Of a stretch of 5,156 bases of DNA, positions 1-5,156 are shown piece by piece. Position 1 is the stretch's first letter, and every line of letters starts with the position of its first letter. The notes beneath the pieces are model-generated. The model did not search any database. It saw nothing but the letters and a program-made list of their open reading frames with translations, and was not told the DNA's origin. The translations under genes were made by a program, and so were the position numbers. Source of the DNA: Bacteroidota bacterium (GTDB lineage Bacteria; Bacteroidota; Bacteroidia; Bacteroidales; 4484-276); NCBI GenBank assembly GCA_013203545.1, contig JABMQA010001324.1, forward strand, positions 1 to 5,156. The letters run 5' to 3'.

Positions 1-248
1 GGTAATATCTCTGTGTTTCCAACAGTACAAAATGAGACAGATTTATTTTGTCTGATATTGTCAATTTTCTGTCCTTCAACAGCACAATGAAAATATATAC
101 AGTTATCTATGACACAAAAGTTCAGAGGTACACCATAGGGTTTTTTATTTTCAGTGATTGTCGATAGCACACCATATTCCGCCTTGTTTAATAGAGTTAT
201 TGCTTCCTCTTCTGTAATAGCAAGGTCTTTTCTTCGCAATTCTTTCAT
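1..248 (-). CDS. NimA-like / pyridoxamine 5'-phosphate oxidase family flavoprotein, 3' end outside window
   Basis: This is an N-terminal fragment of 82 codons plus two bases that runs off the left edge. The translation begins MKELRRKDLAITEEEA and continues with YGVLSTI, KKPYGVPLNF and IYFHCAVEGQKIDNI (about residues 51-65). This order, a short acidic helix, then the GVLS strand, the P-Y-x-V-P-L-N-F strand and the Y-F-H-x-A-x-x-G-x-K-x-D turn, is typical of the split-barrel FMN-binding family that includes the 5-nitroimidazole reductase NimA. His54 in the FHCA motif sits where Nim proteins have their conserved histidine. The start is firm: an in-frame TAA lies two codons upstream, and an AGGTGG sequence (257-262) precedes the ATG by 8 nt. 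Most chromosomal relatives have no proven role in nitroimidazole resistance, so only a flavin-dependent redox enzyme is claimed. It lies 170 bp downstream of acs with its own candidate promoter, so it is probably a separate transcription unit. Confidence 0.85.
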   Translation of the reverse strand, partial: MKELRRKDLAITEEEAITLLNKAEYGVLSTITENKKPYGVPLNFCVIDNCIYFHCAVEGQKIDNIRQNKSVSFCTVGNTEIL

Positions 249-279
249 TTTTTATACCACCTAACATTAAACTCTACCA

Positions 280-308
280 CAAAATACTATATAATTCCAT
301 ATAAGCAA
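280..308 (-). promoter_or_regulatory. Candidate Bacteroidota-type promoter of the Nim-like gene
   Basis: On the minus strand, TTG (306-308) is followed after exactly 19 bases by TATTTTG (280-286). This resembles the phylum consensus TTG-N19-TAnnTTTG, but the -7 box is one base short. It ends 31 nt before the ATG. The match is imperfect and the DNA is AT-rich, so this is a suggestion only. Confidence 0.28.
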
Positions 309-321
309 TAAATAACGGATG

Positions 322-338
322 CTGCAAACTCTTTGCAG
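322..338. repeat. Perfect 7-bp inverted repeat between acs and the Nim-like gene
   Basis: CTGCAAA (322-328) and TTTGCAG (332-338) are perfect inverted copies around a 3-base loop. The repeat lies after the acs stop codon and about 14 bp upstream of the candidate -33 box of the Nim-like gene. No T-run follows the stem on either strand, so it is not a classical intrinsic terminator. An operator for the Nim-like gene or a 3'-end hairpin of the acs message are both possible. Confidence 0.5.
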
Positions 339-418
339 GCAATGATTTTGATGTATAAAAAAACCGGAAAGGCCTAAAAAAGTCCTGTCGAACCTTATTT
401 ACGCGGGTTTAATTTTTT

Positions 419-2320
419 CTAATCTTCCAGTGTACTTAAATCTCCTTCGTCCTGGCCTAGTGCACGCGCTTTTAGCACACGTCGCATAATTTTACCACTT
501 CGTGTTTTAGGTAAACTGTCAGTAAAAATAACATCTTCCGGCTTGGCAATGGGGCCCATTTCATTGGCAACATGAGTTTTCAATTCTTCAGCCAGTTCTT
601 TACTCCCTGCCTTGCCGGCTATTAAAATTACATATGAATGGATTGCATTTCCTTTTAGTTCATGGGGTAGAGCTATTGCAGCAGCTTCCGAAACATCCGG
701 ATGACTGACCAGAGCGCTTTCAATTTCGGCTGTACCAAGACGATAACCACTGACTTTAATTACATCATCAATACGCCCGATCACCCACACATAACCATCC
801 TTATCTATTCGGGCTGAGTCACCGGTTTTGTACCAGCCCTGTTTCTTAAAATCTTTCCAATAGGTGTCCACAAAGAGTTTTTCGTCACCATAAATAGTTC
901 GTGCCATACCAGGCCATGGATTTTTTATAACCAGTATGCCTTCTTCACCGGTTGCTACTTCTTTGCCTTTATCATCCACTACGGCGACTTCATTTCCAAA
1001 AAATGGTTTTGTCGCAGAGCCGGGTTTAAGCGGAGTAATAGGCAATGGAGTAATCATAAAACCGCCTGTTTCGGTTTGCCACCATGTATCCATAATGGGG
1101 CATTTTTCATTACCGATTACTTTATAATACCATTTCCAGGCTTCTGGATTAATTGGTTCTCCAACTGACCCCAGCAATCGTAAAGAACTAATATCATGAC
1201 GAGCAGGCCAGGCATCACCAAAGCGCATCAAACCTCTTATTGCTGTGGGTGATGTGTAAAGAACAGTTATACCATATTTTTCAATCATTTGCCACCAGCG
1301 ATTCGGGTATGGATGGTTGGGAGCACCTTCATACATCATAATTGTAGTGCCATTTATTAATGGACCATACACAATGTAGCTATGTCCCGTAATCCAGCCG
1401 GGATCTGCTGCGCACCACCAGCGGTCATCATCTTTTATGTCAAACACCATACGGTGAGTTGTGGATGTAAAAACGCCGTAACCTCCATGTGTATGTACCT
1501 GACCTTTTGGCCGGCCGGTTGTTCCTGAAGTGTAGAGAATAAAAAGCATATCCTCGGCGTCCATTACCTCAGTATCACATTTTGCATTGGCAATAGGCAA
1601 CCCCATTAAGTCATGATACCAGAAGTCGCGATCATTCTCCATAAAACACTCTTCGCCGGTGCGTTTTACACAGATACACACTTCGATGGTTGGCGATCGT
1701 TTAATAGCCTCGTTAGCGATACCTTTTAAATTGGTGGGTTTTCCACGTCGGAAGCCACCATCGGCAGTAATTAAAACCTTGCTGTTGGCATCTTCGATCC
1801 TCTCAGCCAATGCTTCAACACTAAAGCCGCCGTAAACCACACTGTGAGCTGCGCCAATTTTTGCACAAGCCAGCATAGCAATGACCAGTTCGGGGATTTG
1901 AGGCATATAAATAGTGACGATTTCTCCTTTTCGAACCCCCATGCTTTTGAGTACATTACTGAATTTACATACTTCCCGATTAAGCGCATGGTATGAAAAA
2001 GTACGAAAATCTCCCGGTTCGCCTTCCCAGATAATTGCTATTTTGTTTCTACGCCAGGTCTTCAGATGCCTGTCGATGGCATTTTGGACAATATTGGTTT
2101 TAGCGCCGGTAAACCATTTATAAAAGGGTTTTTTGCTGTCGTCTAAAACTTTATCCCATTTTTTGTACCATTCCAGTTCATTGGCTTGTTCTGCCCAAAA
2201 ACCATCGCGGTTTTCAATCGACATTTGATACAATTTGTCGAATTCCCGAACATTAGCCTGATTAATTACATCATTGGATGGATAATAAACATCTCCTTCG
2301 AAAGTACCTTTTTTTCTCAT
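419..2320 (-). CDS. acs: Acetyl-CoA synthetase (acetate--CoA ligase, AMP-forming)
   Basis: This cytoplasmic ANL-family enzyme makes acetyl-CoA from acetate, ATP and CoA through acetyl-AMP. All core motifs are present (numbering from the ATG): the N-terminal WFTGAKTNIVQNAIDRH region (69-85), P-loop YTSGTTGRPKG (263-273), ADPGWITGHSY (305-315), GSVGEP (384-389), WWQTETGG (413-420), hinge GRIDD (515-519), and PKTRSGKIMRR (604-614) with catalytic Lys610, the residue acetylated in studied homologues. Trp414, Val386, Thr311 and Ile310 form the small acetate pocket, favouring acetate over longer acids. The length of 633 residues fits a full enzyme. I chose the ATG at 2320 because AGGTG lies just upstream; a GTG at 2326 would add two residues but overlaps that AGGTG. 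Compared with the E. coli/Salmonella enzyme as I recall it, the CoA-site loop reads KVSGYR instead of NVSGHR, and Ala585 replaces Arg584. The upstream spacer holds a MITE-like insertion. Confidence 0.97.
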   Translation of the reverse strand: MRKKGTFEGDVYYPSNDVINQANVREFDKLYQMSIENRDGFWAEQANELEWYKKWDKVLDDSKKPFYKWFTGAKTNIVQNAIDRHLKTWRRNKIAIIWEGEPGDFRTFSYHALNREVCKFSNVLKSMGVRKGEIVTIYMPQIPELVIAMLACAKIGAAHSVVYGGFSVEALAERIEDANSKVLITADGGFRRGKPTNLKGIANEAIKRSPTIEVCICVKRTGEECFMENDRDFWYHDLMGLPIANAKCDTEVMDAEDMLFILYTSGTTGRPKGQVHTHGGYGVFTSTTHRMVFDIKDDDRWWCAADPGWITGHSYIVYGPLINGTTIMMYEGAPNHPYPNRWWQMIEKYGITVLYTSPTAIRGLMRFGDAWPARHDISSLRLLGSVGEPINPEAWKWYYKVIGNEKCPIMDTWWQTETGGFMITPLPITPLKPGSATKPFFGNEVAVVDDKGKEVATGEEGILVIKNPWPGMARTIYGDEKLFVDTYWKDFKKQGWYKTGDSARIDKDGYVWVIGRIDDVIKVSGYRLGTAEIESALVSHPDVSEAAAIALPHELKGNAIHSYVILIAGKAGSKELAEELKTHVANEMGPIAKPEDVIFTDSLPKTRSGKIMRRVLKARALGQDEGDLSTLED

Positions 2321-2345
2321 AAACACCTGCTTATAATGTTAAAAA

Positions 2346-2376
2346 TAAAAGTATTAAATAAAATGGGGTATGCAAT
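2346..2376 (-). promoter_or_regulatory. Candidate acs promoter spanning the edge of the inserted element
   Basis: On the minus strand, ATTG (2373-2376) is followed after 19 bases by TACTTTTA (2346-2353), one mismatch from the Bacteroidota -7 consensus TAnnTTTG. The -33 part lies inside the terminal inverted repeat of the MITE-like block; the -7 part lies in the flanking DNA. Transcription would start near 2340, leaving about 20 nt before the ATG. AT-rich sequence gives such matches by chance, so confidence is low. Confidence 0.3.
2354..2361. repeat. Left direct repeat (candidate target-site duplication)
   Basis: TTAAATAA abuts the left terminal inverted repeat and recurs in the same orientation at 2571-2578, directly outside the right one. 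The copies are identical and the next base on the right also fits a 9-bp version. The word is AT-only, so chance identity cannot be excluded, but its position at both ends is what a transposition event would leave. Confidence 0.5.
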
Positions 2377-2401
2377 CATTACCCGTTTGTTAACATGCTG
2401 A
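2362..2401 (+). repeat. Left terminal inverted repeat of the MITE-like block
   Basis: Shared with the right end: AATGGGGTATG, then AATC, CCCGT and GTTA at the same offsets with no gaps. The GGGTA and TACCC within this arm can also pair with each other into a small local hairpin (2366-2384). The right-hand partner is at 2531-2570. Confidence 0.65.
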
Positions 2402-2437
2402 ATAATAGAGTTTAAAATGAATTGCTTTAAGATTATC

Positions 2438-2460
2438 GATACTAAAAACAACTTAGTATC
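2438..2460. repeat. Perfect 8-bp inverted repeat inside the MITE-like block
   Basis: GATACTAA (2438-2445) and TTAGTATC (2453-2460) pair perfectly around a 7-base loop. The left arm overlaps a second palindrome, TATCGATA (2434-2441). The stem is AT-rich with no T-run in the right place for an intrinsic terminator. It lies near the centre of the element and may be part of its fold. Confidence 0.55.
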
Positions 2461-2530
2461 CTTGAATCTTATAAATTTGAAGTATTTACATGCATTCATA
2501 ATAAATGGTGACACGTTAATTATTTGTAAA

Positions 2531-2570
2531 TCTGCCTAATAACTTACGGGAGACGATTACATACCCCATT
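2531..2570 (-). repeat. Right terminal inverted repeat of the MITE-like block
   Basis: Read on the minus strand from 2570 this is AATGGGGTATG, then T, AATC, CCCGT and GTTA at the same spacing as in the left arm. Differences from the left arm are scattered point changes, not indels, which suggests ageing of an originally better repeat. Confidence 0.65.
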
Positions 2571-2578
2571 TTAAATAA
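2571..2578. repeat. Right direct repeat (candidate target-site duplication)
   Basis: TTAAATAA, the second copy of the sequence at 2354-2361. One base separates it from the stop codon of the peptidase gene (2580-2582), so the insertion fell immediately after that gene's coding end without damaging it. Confidence 0.5.
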
Positions 2579-2579
2579 A

Positions 2580-4121
2580 TTACCTTTCTTCTTGCGACTC
2601 TGGTAATGGTTTCCTGATCAGGAGGTTATCACGCATTGCTGTATGATAAACCAGTGCTGCAACAATAACTGCATTATGCTTCATGTCGTTCATTAGCAGT
2701 CTTTCGTAGGTATCCATATTGGTATGATAACCACGTCTGTATTCAACTGGGTCCTGGATAAACTGGAAACCGGGTAGCCCGACAGCATCGTAAGCAAGAT
2801 GATCGGTTCCGCCGGTTCTGCGAATAGATATTGTTGAAGCACCCATATCCTTAAACGGTTCGAACCATGCTTCAAATACTGGTCTAACCATATCATTTTC
2901 CTGCAAATAAATTCCTCTAATTTTACCTGTTCCGTTATCAACATTATAGTATGCAGAGAATTTTTTATGTCCGGGTTTCAGCTCCATCGTTTGACGGTCG
3001 CCAAGGTAATCGCGTACATATCCGCGTGAACCGTACAAACCTTGTTCTTCACCGCTCCAGAGACCGATTTTCACTGTTCGTTTTAGTTCAACACCAATTG
3101 CCTTAAGGATACGCATTGCCTCCATCATAACAATACAACCAGATGCATTATCGGCAGCACCGGTTCCTCCAAGCCATGAATCAAGGTGAGCGCCGATCAT
3201 TACAACTTCATTTTTCAGTTCCTTATCGGTTCCGGGTATCTCACCAATTACATTATATCCGTTAGTGTCGTTTGTGTTAAATTCATTGTCGATCTCAATT
3301 TCGACCTCAACTTTCACATCATGCTGCAGTAATCTTACAATTCTGCCATGGTGCTCAGTTGTAAGAAGCATTTCCGGTATTCCCGGATCGTCATCTGCTT
3401 TGTATGAGGAACCTGAGGAGCGTACCGTTCCAAATTGCCCGGAACCGGTTAATATTGCAAGTACACCCTCTTCCTTGAAGAAAGTGTTGGATAAATTTCT
3501 TAGCTGCCTTCTTTTTCTCCAGCGTGCAAAATCTGCTTCGGTCCAGTCACCACGTCGTTGTCGTGGTAAAGATGCCATGGCAATTTCTTCCAGTTCTTCA
3601 TTTGTATATCTTTTTGCCAGCGGATCGAAAGAAACTTCATATTCACTGATGTCATCTGTGGTAACGATCTTTCCTGCCAGTTTTCCTTTGTATTGTTCAA
3701 GGTCACTTTCTTCATCAATCCTGATAAGTACAACTTCAGCTTTTTGCAGTCCGTCTGTTCCTGAGGTCCATGCTTTAGGTGTTCCTATAAATGGTTGATA
3801 GTAAGGACTTGCCAGAGCAACGTATGATTTACGATTGTTCCATCCTTTCCCAAATTCGCCGAAAGACTCAATCCTGACATTCTCCAGTCCGAATTCCTTC
3901 ATCTCTTCAACTATCCATTCACGTGATCGCTGGATACCTTCAGAACCGGTAAGCCTGGCGCCGGAATAATCGGTAAGATAGAATGAAATATTTTCTATCT
4001 GTGAGTTTTTTAATCCTTCCTGCTTGATCTTGTAGATCATTTCCAGATCAACCTTCTCCTGGGCATTGATTAACAGAGGCAGTAACAGCAAAAGTAAAAG
4101 GTTTTGTGCAAATCGTTTCAT
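2580..4121 (-). CDS. Secreted M28 family zinc metallopeptidase with PA-like domain
   Basis: This 513-residue protein starts with a signal peptide: MKR, then a leucine-rich core (about residues 8-18), with cleavage likely after Ala20 in INAQE. It is therefore expected in the periplasm or outside the cell. No lipobox cysteine, later membrane helix or C-terminal sorting domain is seen. Residues about 125-280 look like a PA-type insertion, with a charged stretch at 170-215. The catalytic domain follows with the full M28 two-zinc set: His312 and Asp314 in GAHLD, bridging Asp324 in AADNASG, Glu358 (general base) and Glu359 in SGEEQG, Asp395 in YNVDNGTG, and His466 in YHTNMDTYE; GGTDHLAYD (437-445) is the usual substrate-side loop. 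The layout resembles carboxypeptidase Q-like and aminopeptidase-like members, so it should release amino acids or dipeptides; specificity cannot be read. The ATG has no clear Shine-Dalgarno sequence, common in this phylum. It lies 60 bp after the 105-residue gene, so co-transcription is possible. Confidence 0.93.
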   Translation of the reverse strand: MKRFAQNLLLLLLLPLLINAQEKVDLEMIYKIKQEGLKNSQIENISFYLTDYSGARLTGSEGIQRSREWIVEEMKEFGLENVRIESFGEFGKGWNNRKSYVALASPYYQPFIGTPKAWTSGTDGLQKAEVVLIRIDEESDLEQYKGKLAGKIVTTDDISEYEVSFDPLAKRYTNEELEEIAMASLPRQRRGDWTEADFARWRKRRQLRNLSNTFFKEEGVLAILTGSGQFGTVRSSGSSYKADDDPGIPEMLLTTEHHGRIVRLLQHDVKVEVEIEIDNEFNTNDTNGYNVIGEIPGTDKELKNEVVMIGAHLDSWLGGTGAADNASGCIVMMEAMRILKAIGVELKRTVKIGLWSGEEQGLYGSRGYVRDYLGDRQTMELKPGHKKFSAYYNVDNGTGKIRGIYLQENDMVRPVFEAWFEPFKDMGASTISIRRTGGTDHLAYDAVGLPGFQFIQDPVEYRRGYHTNMDTYERLLMNDMKHNAVIVAALVYHTAMRDNLLIRKPLPESQEER

Positions 4122-4181
4122 AGTTATACTTTTTTATGGTTTTTGATTTTCTGTTTATTTTTTGTCTTTTCCCGATATCAA

Positions 4182-4499
4182 TTAATCATCCAAACCTTCT
4201 TCATAACCTTTTCTATACTCATCCTTTGCTTTCTTAAATGTTTTTTTAATCGATCCCCATACGTTTCCTGCTTCTTCTCCAATAACTTCCCATGTGTTTC
4301 CATCGGATTCTTTGACTCTTGAAATTTTCCCCCGAATAATATTCCGTTTGTTACGAATATCCCTCATTTTTTCCTCATACTTCGTTTTTGTTTCCGTATC
4401 AGCATTTTTCATGCTGACATCCAATGCCTCCAGGTAAGTATTCAATCTTTCAAACTGTGCTTCTAGTGTTCTGATATATTGGATTTTCTTGTTAATCAT
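4182..4499 (-). CDS. Small coiled-coil protein, paralogue of the upstream gene
   Basis: This 105-residue protein is charged and almost entirely predicted helix, with repeated hydrophobic spacing across residues 1-62 (for example YIRTLEAQFERLNTYLEAL). A linker DGNTWEVIG (66-74) leads to a second helix, and the end is acidic (EEGLDD). There is no signal peptide, membrane segment or cysteine. It aligns without gaps to the 101-residue protein encoded just upstream: Tyr8 matches Tyr7, with 18 identities over the next 57 positions, including a shared NA-x-T and K-x-K-Y block. The pair is therefore probably a tandem duplication with later divergence. The ATG is preceded directly by AAAGGA, too close to act as a normal ribosome site. 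The gene may be co-transcribed with its paralogue and the peptidase. Function is unknown. Confidence 0.8.
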   Translation of the reverse strand: MINKKIQYIRTLEAQFERLNTYLEALDVSMKNADTETKTKYEEKMRDIRNKRNIIRGKISRVKESDGNTWEVIGEEAGNVWGSIKKTFKKAKDEYRKGYEEGLDD

Positions 4500-4509
4500 T
4501 CCTTTGACT

Positions 4510-4549
4510 TTTAACTCCTGAATAATTCAGAAAGTGTAACAGAGTTAAA
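4510..4549. repeat. Nested inverted repeats between the two paralogous coiled-coil genes
   Basis: Outer arms TTTAACTC (4510-4517) and GAGTTAAA (4542-4549) are perfect 8-bp inverted copies. Immediately inside the left arm is CTGAATAATTCAG (4518-4530), a palindrome with a single central base. In RNA this could form a hairpin within a larger stem, 10 nt before the ATG of the 105-residue gene. No T-run follows, so a terminator is unlikely; an operator, an mRNA-processing site or a translation-control structure are possible. Confidence 0.5.
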
Positions 4550-4578
4550 CTCACAGCAAGTAATTGATAAGGTTAGGT

Positions 4579-4884
4579 CTATTTCTCAGGATCTTCATTA
4601 GAAAATTTTGCGAATGTATCATTTATGGCGTTGGTCAAATTTGTAAGACTATCTTCAATGCTTTTCTTTACAGAACCAAGAGCTTCTTCATTTGCCTCAC
4701 GAAAATCCCTGGCTTTTTGCTGAATTGATTCTTTTTTTGCACGCAATTCATCAGCTTTTTCTGTGTATTTTGCTTTTACATCAGTTTTTGCATTTTCTGC
4801 TTTTTCTTCCAGTTTACGGATTTCGGCATCCCATTTTTTTAACCGGGCTGTCAGTTTGTCGATATATTCTTCCCTGTTTCCCAT
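4579..4884 (-). CDS. Small coiled-coil protein, sll1863-like
   Basis: This 101-residue protein is lysine- and glutamate-rich and nearly all helix: YIDKLTARLKKWDAEIRKLE (7-26), then residues 33-66 with a heptad-like alanine/leucine pattern, then a second helix (67-94) of the EEALGSVKKSIEDSLTNL type. It has one Trp (18), no Cys, no signal peptide and no membrane helix, so it is probably cytoplasmic. The Y-x-x-K-L-x-x-x-L-x-x-W-D-A-E-I-x-x-L opening and the length recall the sll1863-type stress-response small proteins, from memory and without a search. The next gene (105 residues) is a diverged paralogue 79 bp downstream. The ATG at 4884 is the only reasonable start. It follows the SMP-30 gene by 90 bp, where I see no strong promoter. 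A structural or stress role is inference only. Confidence 0.82.
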   Translation of the reverse strand: MGNREEYIDKLTARLKKWDAEIRKLEEKAENAKTDVKAKYTEKADELRAKKESIQQKARDFREANEEALGSVKKSIEDSLTNLTNAINDTFAKFSNEDPEK

Positions 4885-4974
4885 AATACATATTTTTGAT
4901 TGTTAATTATCAGGATATATTTTTCCTCTAATTTCTGTATTAAACGTGAGATATGCAAGAAATGTATCCGCAGG

Positions 4975-5156
4975 TTAATATTTTGAACCTTTATAAAAAT
5001 ATGCAGGCACTCCTTTAACACCGGTATCAGCTTTAAAAAGTCCGCCCCTGTATGGATATTTTTCCAATTCATCCTGCGGTATTCCCAGACCCGCAGTAGT
5101 GATAAACAGTGTTTCAAGGTATTCTCCACCGAATGCACACGAAGTTACATTAAGAA
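4975..5156 (-). CDS. SMP-30/gluconolactonase family protein, C-terminal part only
   Basis: The reading frame enters from the right edge and ends at TAA (4975-4977), giving 59 residues. The segment VTSCAFGGEYLETLFITTA (residues 3-21 of the fragment), followed by G-x-P-x-x-E-L-x-x-Y-P-Y-x-G-G-L-F and then GVKGVPAYFYKG, is the last blade and C-terminal tail of SMP-30/gluconolactonase (regucalcin-like) six-bladed beta-propellers. Family members are calcium- or zinc-dependent lactonases, often acting on sugar lactones. The metal-binding residues lie in earlier blades outside the window, so activity, start and any signal peptide cannot be judged. The tail is full length for the family, so the 3' end appears intact. 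It could head the transcript that continues into the coiled-coil genes. Confidence 0.88.
   Translation of the reverse strand, partial: LNVTSCAFGGEYLETLFITTAGLGIPQDELEKYPYRGGLFKADTGVKGVPAYFYKGSKY

Larger units (their letters stand above)
2362..2570. mobile_element. MITE-like non-autonomous insertion between the peptidase gene and acs
   Basis: This 209-bp block starts AATGGGGTATG on the plus strand and, read from its other end on the minus strand, also starts AATGGGGTATG. The two ends match at 25 of 31 positions and at about 30 of 40. Identical 8-bp direct repeats (TTAAATAA) flank it. It has no credible transposase gene; the only ORF reading through it (65 codons, minus strand) is low-complexity and resembles nothing I know. 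Near its middle is an 8-bp perfect hairpin. Size, ends and lack of coding capacity fit a miniature inverted-repeat transposable element or the decayed remnant of an insertion sequence. The exact boundary is uncertain: an alternative reading has ends AAATGGGG flanked by TA dinucleotides, as in IS630/mariner-type elements. I cannot name the parent family. Confidence 0.6.

Noticed and set aside
361..418. Possible intrinsic terminator after acs (minus strand, ending in a run of seven Ts at 357-363)
   Set aside because: T-runs and an AGGCCT palindrome are present, but I could not build a stable GC-rich stem directly before the T-run. Only short or widely separated pairings (AAGG/CCTT, AAACC/GGTTT) exist.
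2317..2514. 65-codon minus-strand frame through the MITE-like block, considered as a transposase remnant
   Set aside because: The product is rich in Ile, Phe, Lys and Asn as expected from random AT-rich DNA, has no DDE or HUH motif, and runs into the acs start region.
2693..3733. Minus-strand open frames at 2693-2944 and 3500-3733 in another frame of the peptidase gene, considered as a frameshift signal
   Set aside because: The main frame is uninterrupted from signal peptide to stop with all zinc ligands in order, so no frameshift is needed.
3265..3798. 177-codon plus-strand open frame antisense to the peptidase gene
   Set aside because: It is serine-rich with no recognisable motif, and it lies wholly opposite a gene with complete catalytic motifs. 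It is a by-product of the codon pattern on the other strand.
4851..5138. 95-codon minus-strand frame overlapping the SMP-30 C-terminus and the spacer
   Set aside because: It is out of frame with the clear SMP-30 tail and with the 101-residue gene, and its composition is that of an out-of-frame shadow.
1..5156. CRISPR array, defence system, toxin-antitoxin pair, tRNA or riboswitch
   Set aside because: I found no regularly spaced repeats, no tRNA-like cloverleaf, and no protein of a known defence or toxin family. Two small adjacent genes alone do not make a toxin-antitoxin pair, and here they are paralogues of each other.

Overview
This window most likely comes from a Bacteroidota genome. The DNA is AT-rich, the secreted peptidase has a leader ending in the Asn-Ala-Gln context common in that phylum, two candidate promoters resemble the phylum's TTG-N19-TAnnTTTG pattern rather than -35/-10 boxes, and the encoded proteins fit. 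This placement is inference; there is no rRNA or other marker gene. All six genes lie on the minus strand, so transcription runs from the right edge to the left.

In transcription order: (1) the last 59 codons of an SMP-30/gluconolactonase family protein, cut by the right edge; (2) and (3) two adjacent small charged coiled-coil proteins of 101 and 105 residues that align with each other without gaps and look like tandem paralogues, separated by a 79-bp spacer that folds into nested inverted repeats; (4) a secreted two-zinc M28 family peptidase with a PA-like insertion and all metal ligands present; (5) AMP-forming acetyl-CoA synthetase (acs), complete; (6) the first 82 codons of a NimA-like/pyridoxamine 5'-phosphate oxidase family flavoprotein, cut by the left edge.

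The least ordinary part is the spacer between the peptidase and acs (2321-2579). Most of it is a roughly 209-bp block bounded by imperfect terminal inverted repeats (25 of the first 31 positions match) and flanked by an 8-bp direct repeat, TTAAATAA. This has the architecture of a non-autonomous MITE-like insertion. It begins one base after the peptidase stop codon and 33 bp before the acs GTG/ATG region. Removing it with one copy of the repeat would leave the two genes about 42 bp apart, and one end may now carry the -33 part of a candidate acs promoter.

The genes do not form one recognisable pathway. Acs activates acetate in central metabolism, the peptidase degrades peptides outside the cytoplasm, the coiled-coil pair resembles stress-linked small proteins, and the Nim-like protein is a probable flavin-dependent reductase or oxidase. 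I see no CRISPR array, RNA gene, toxin-antitoxin pair or defence system.
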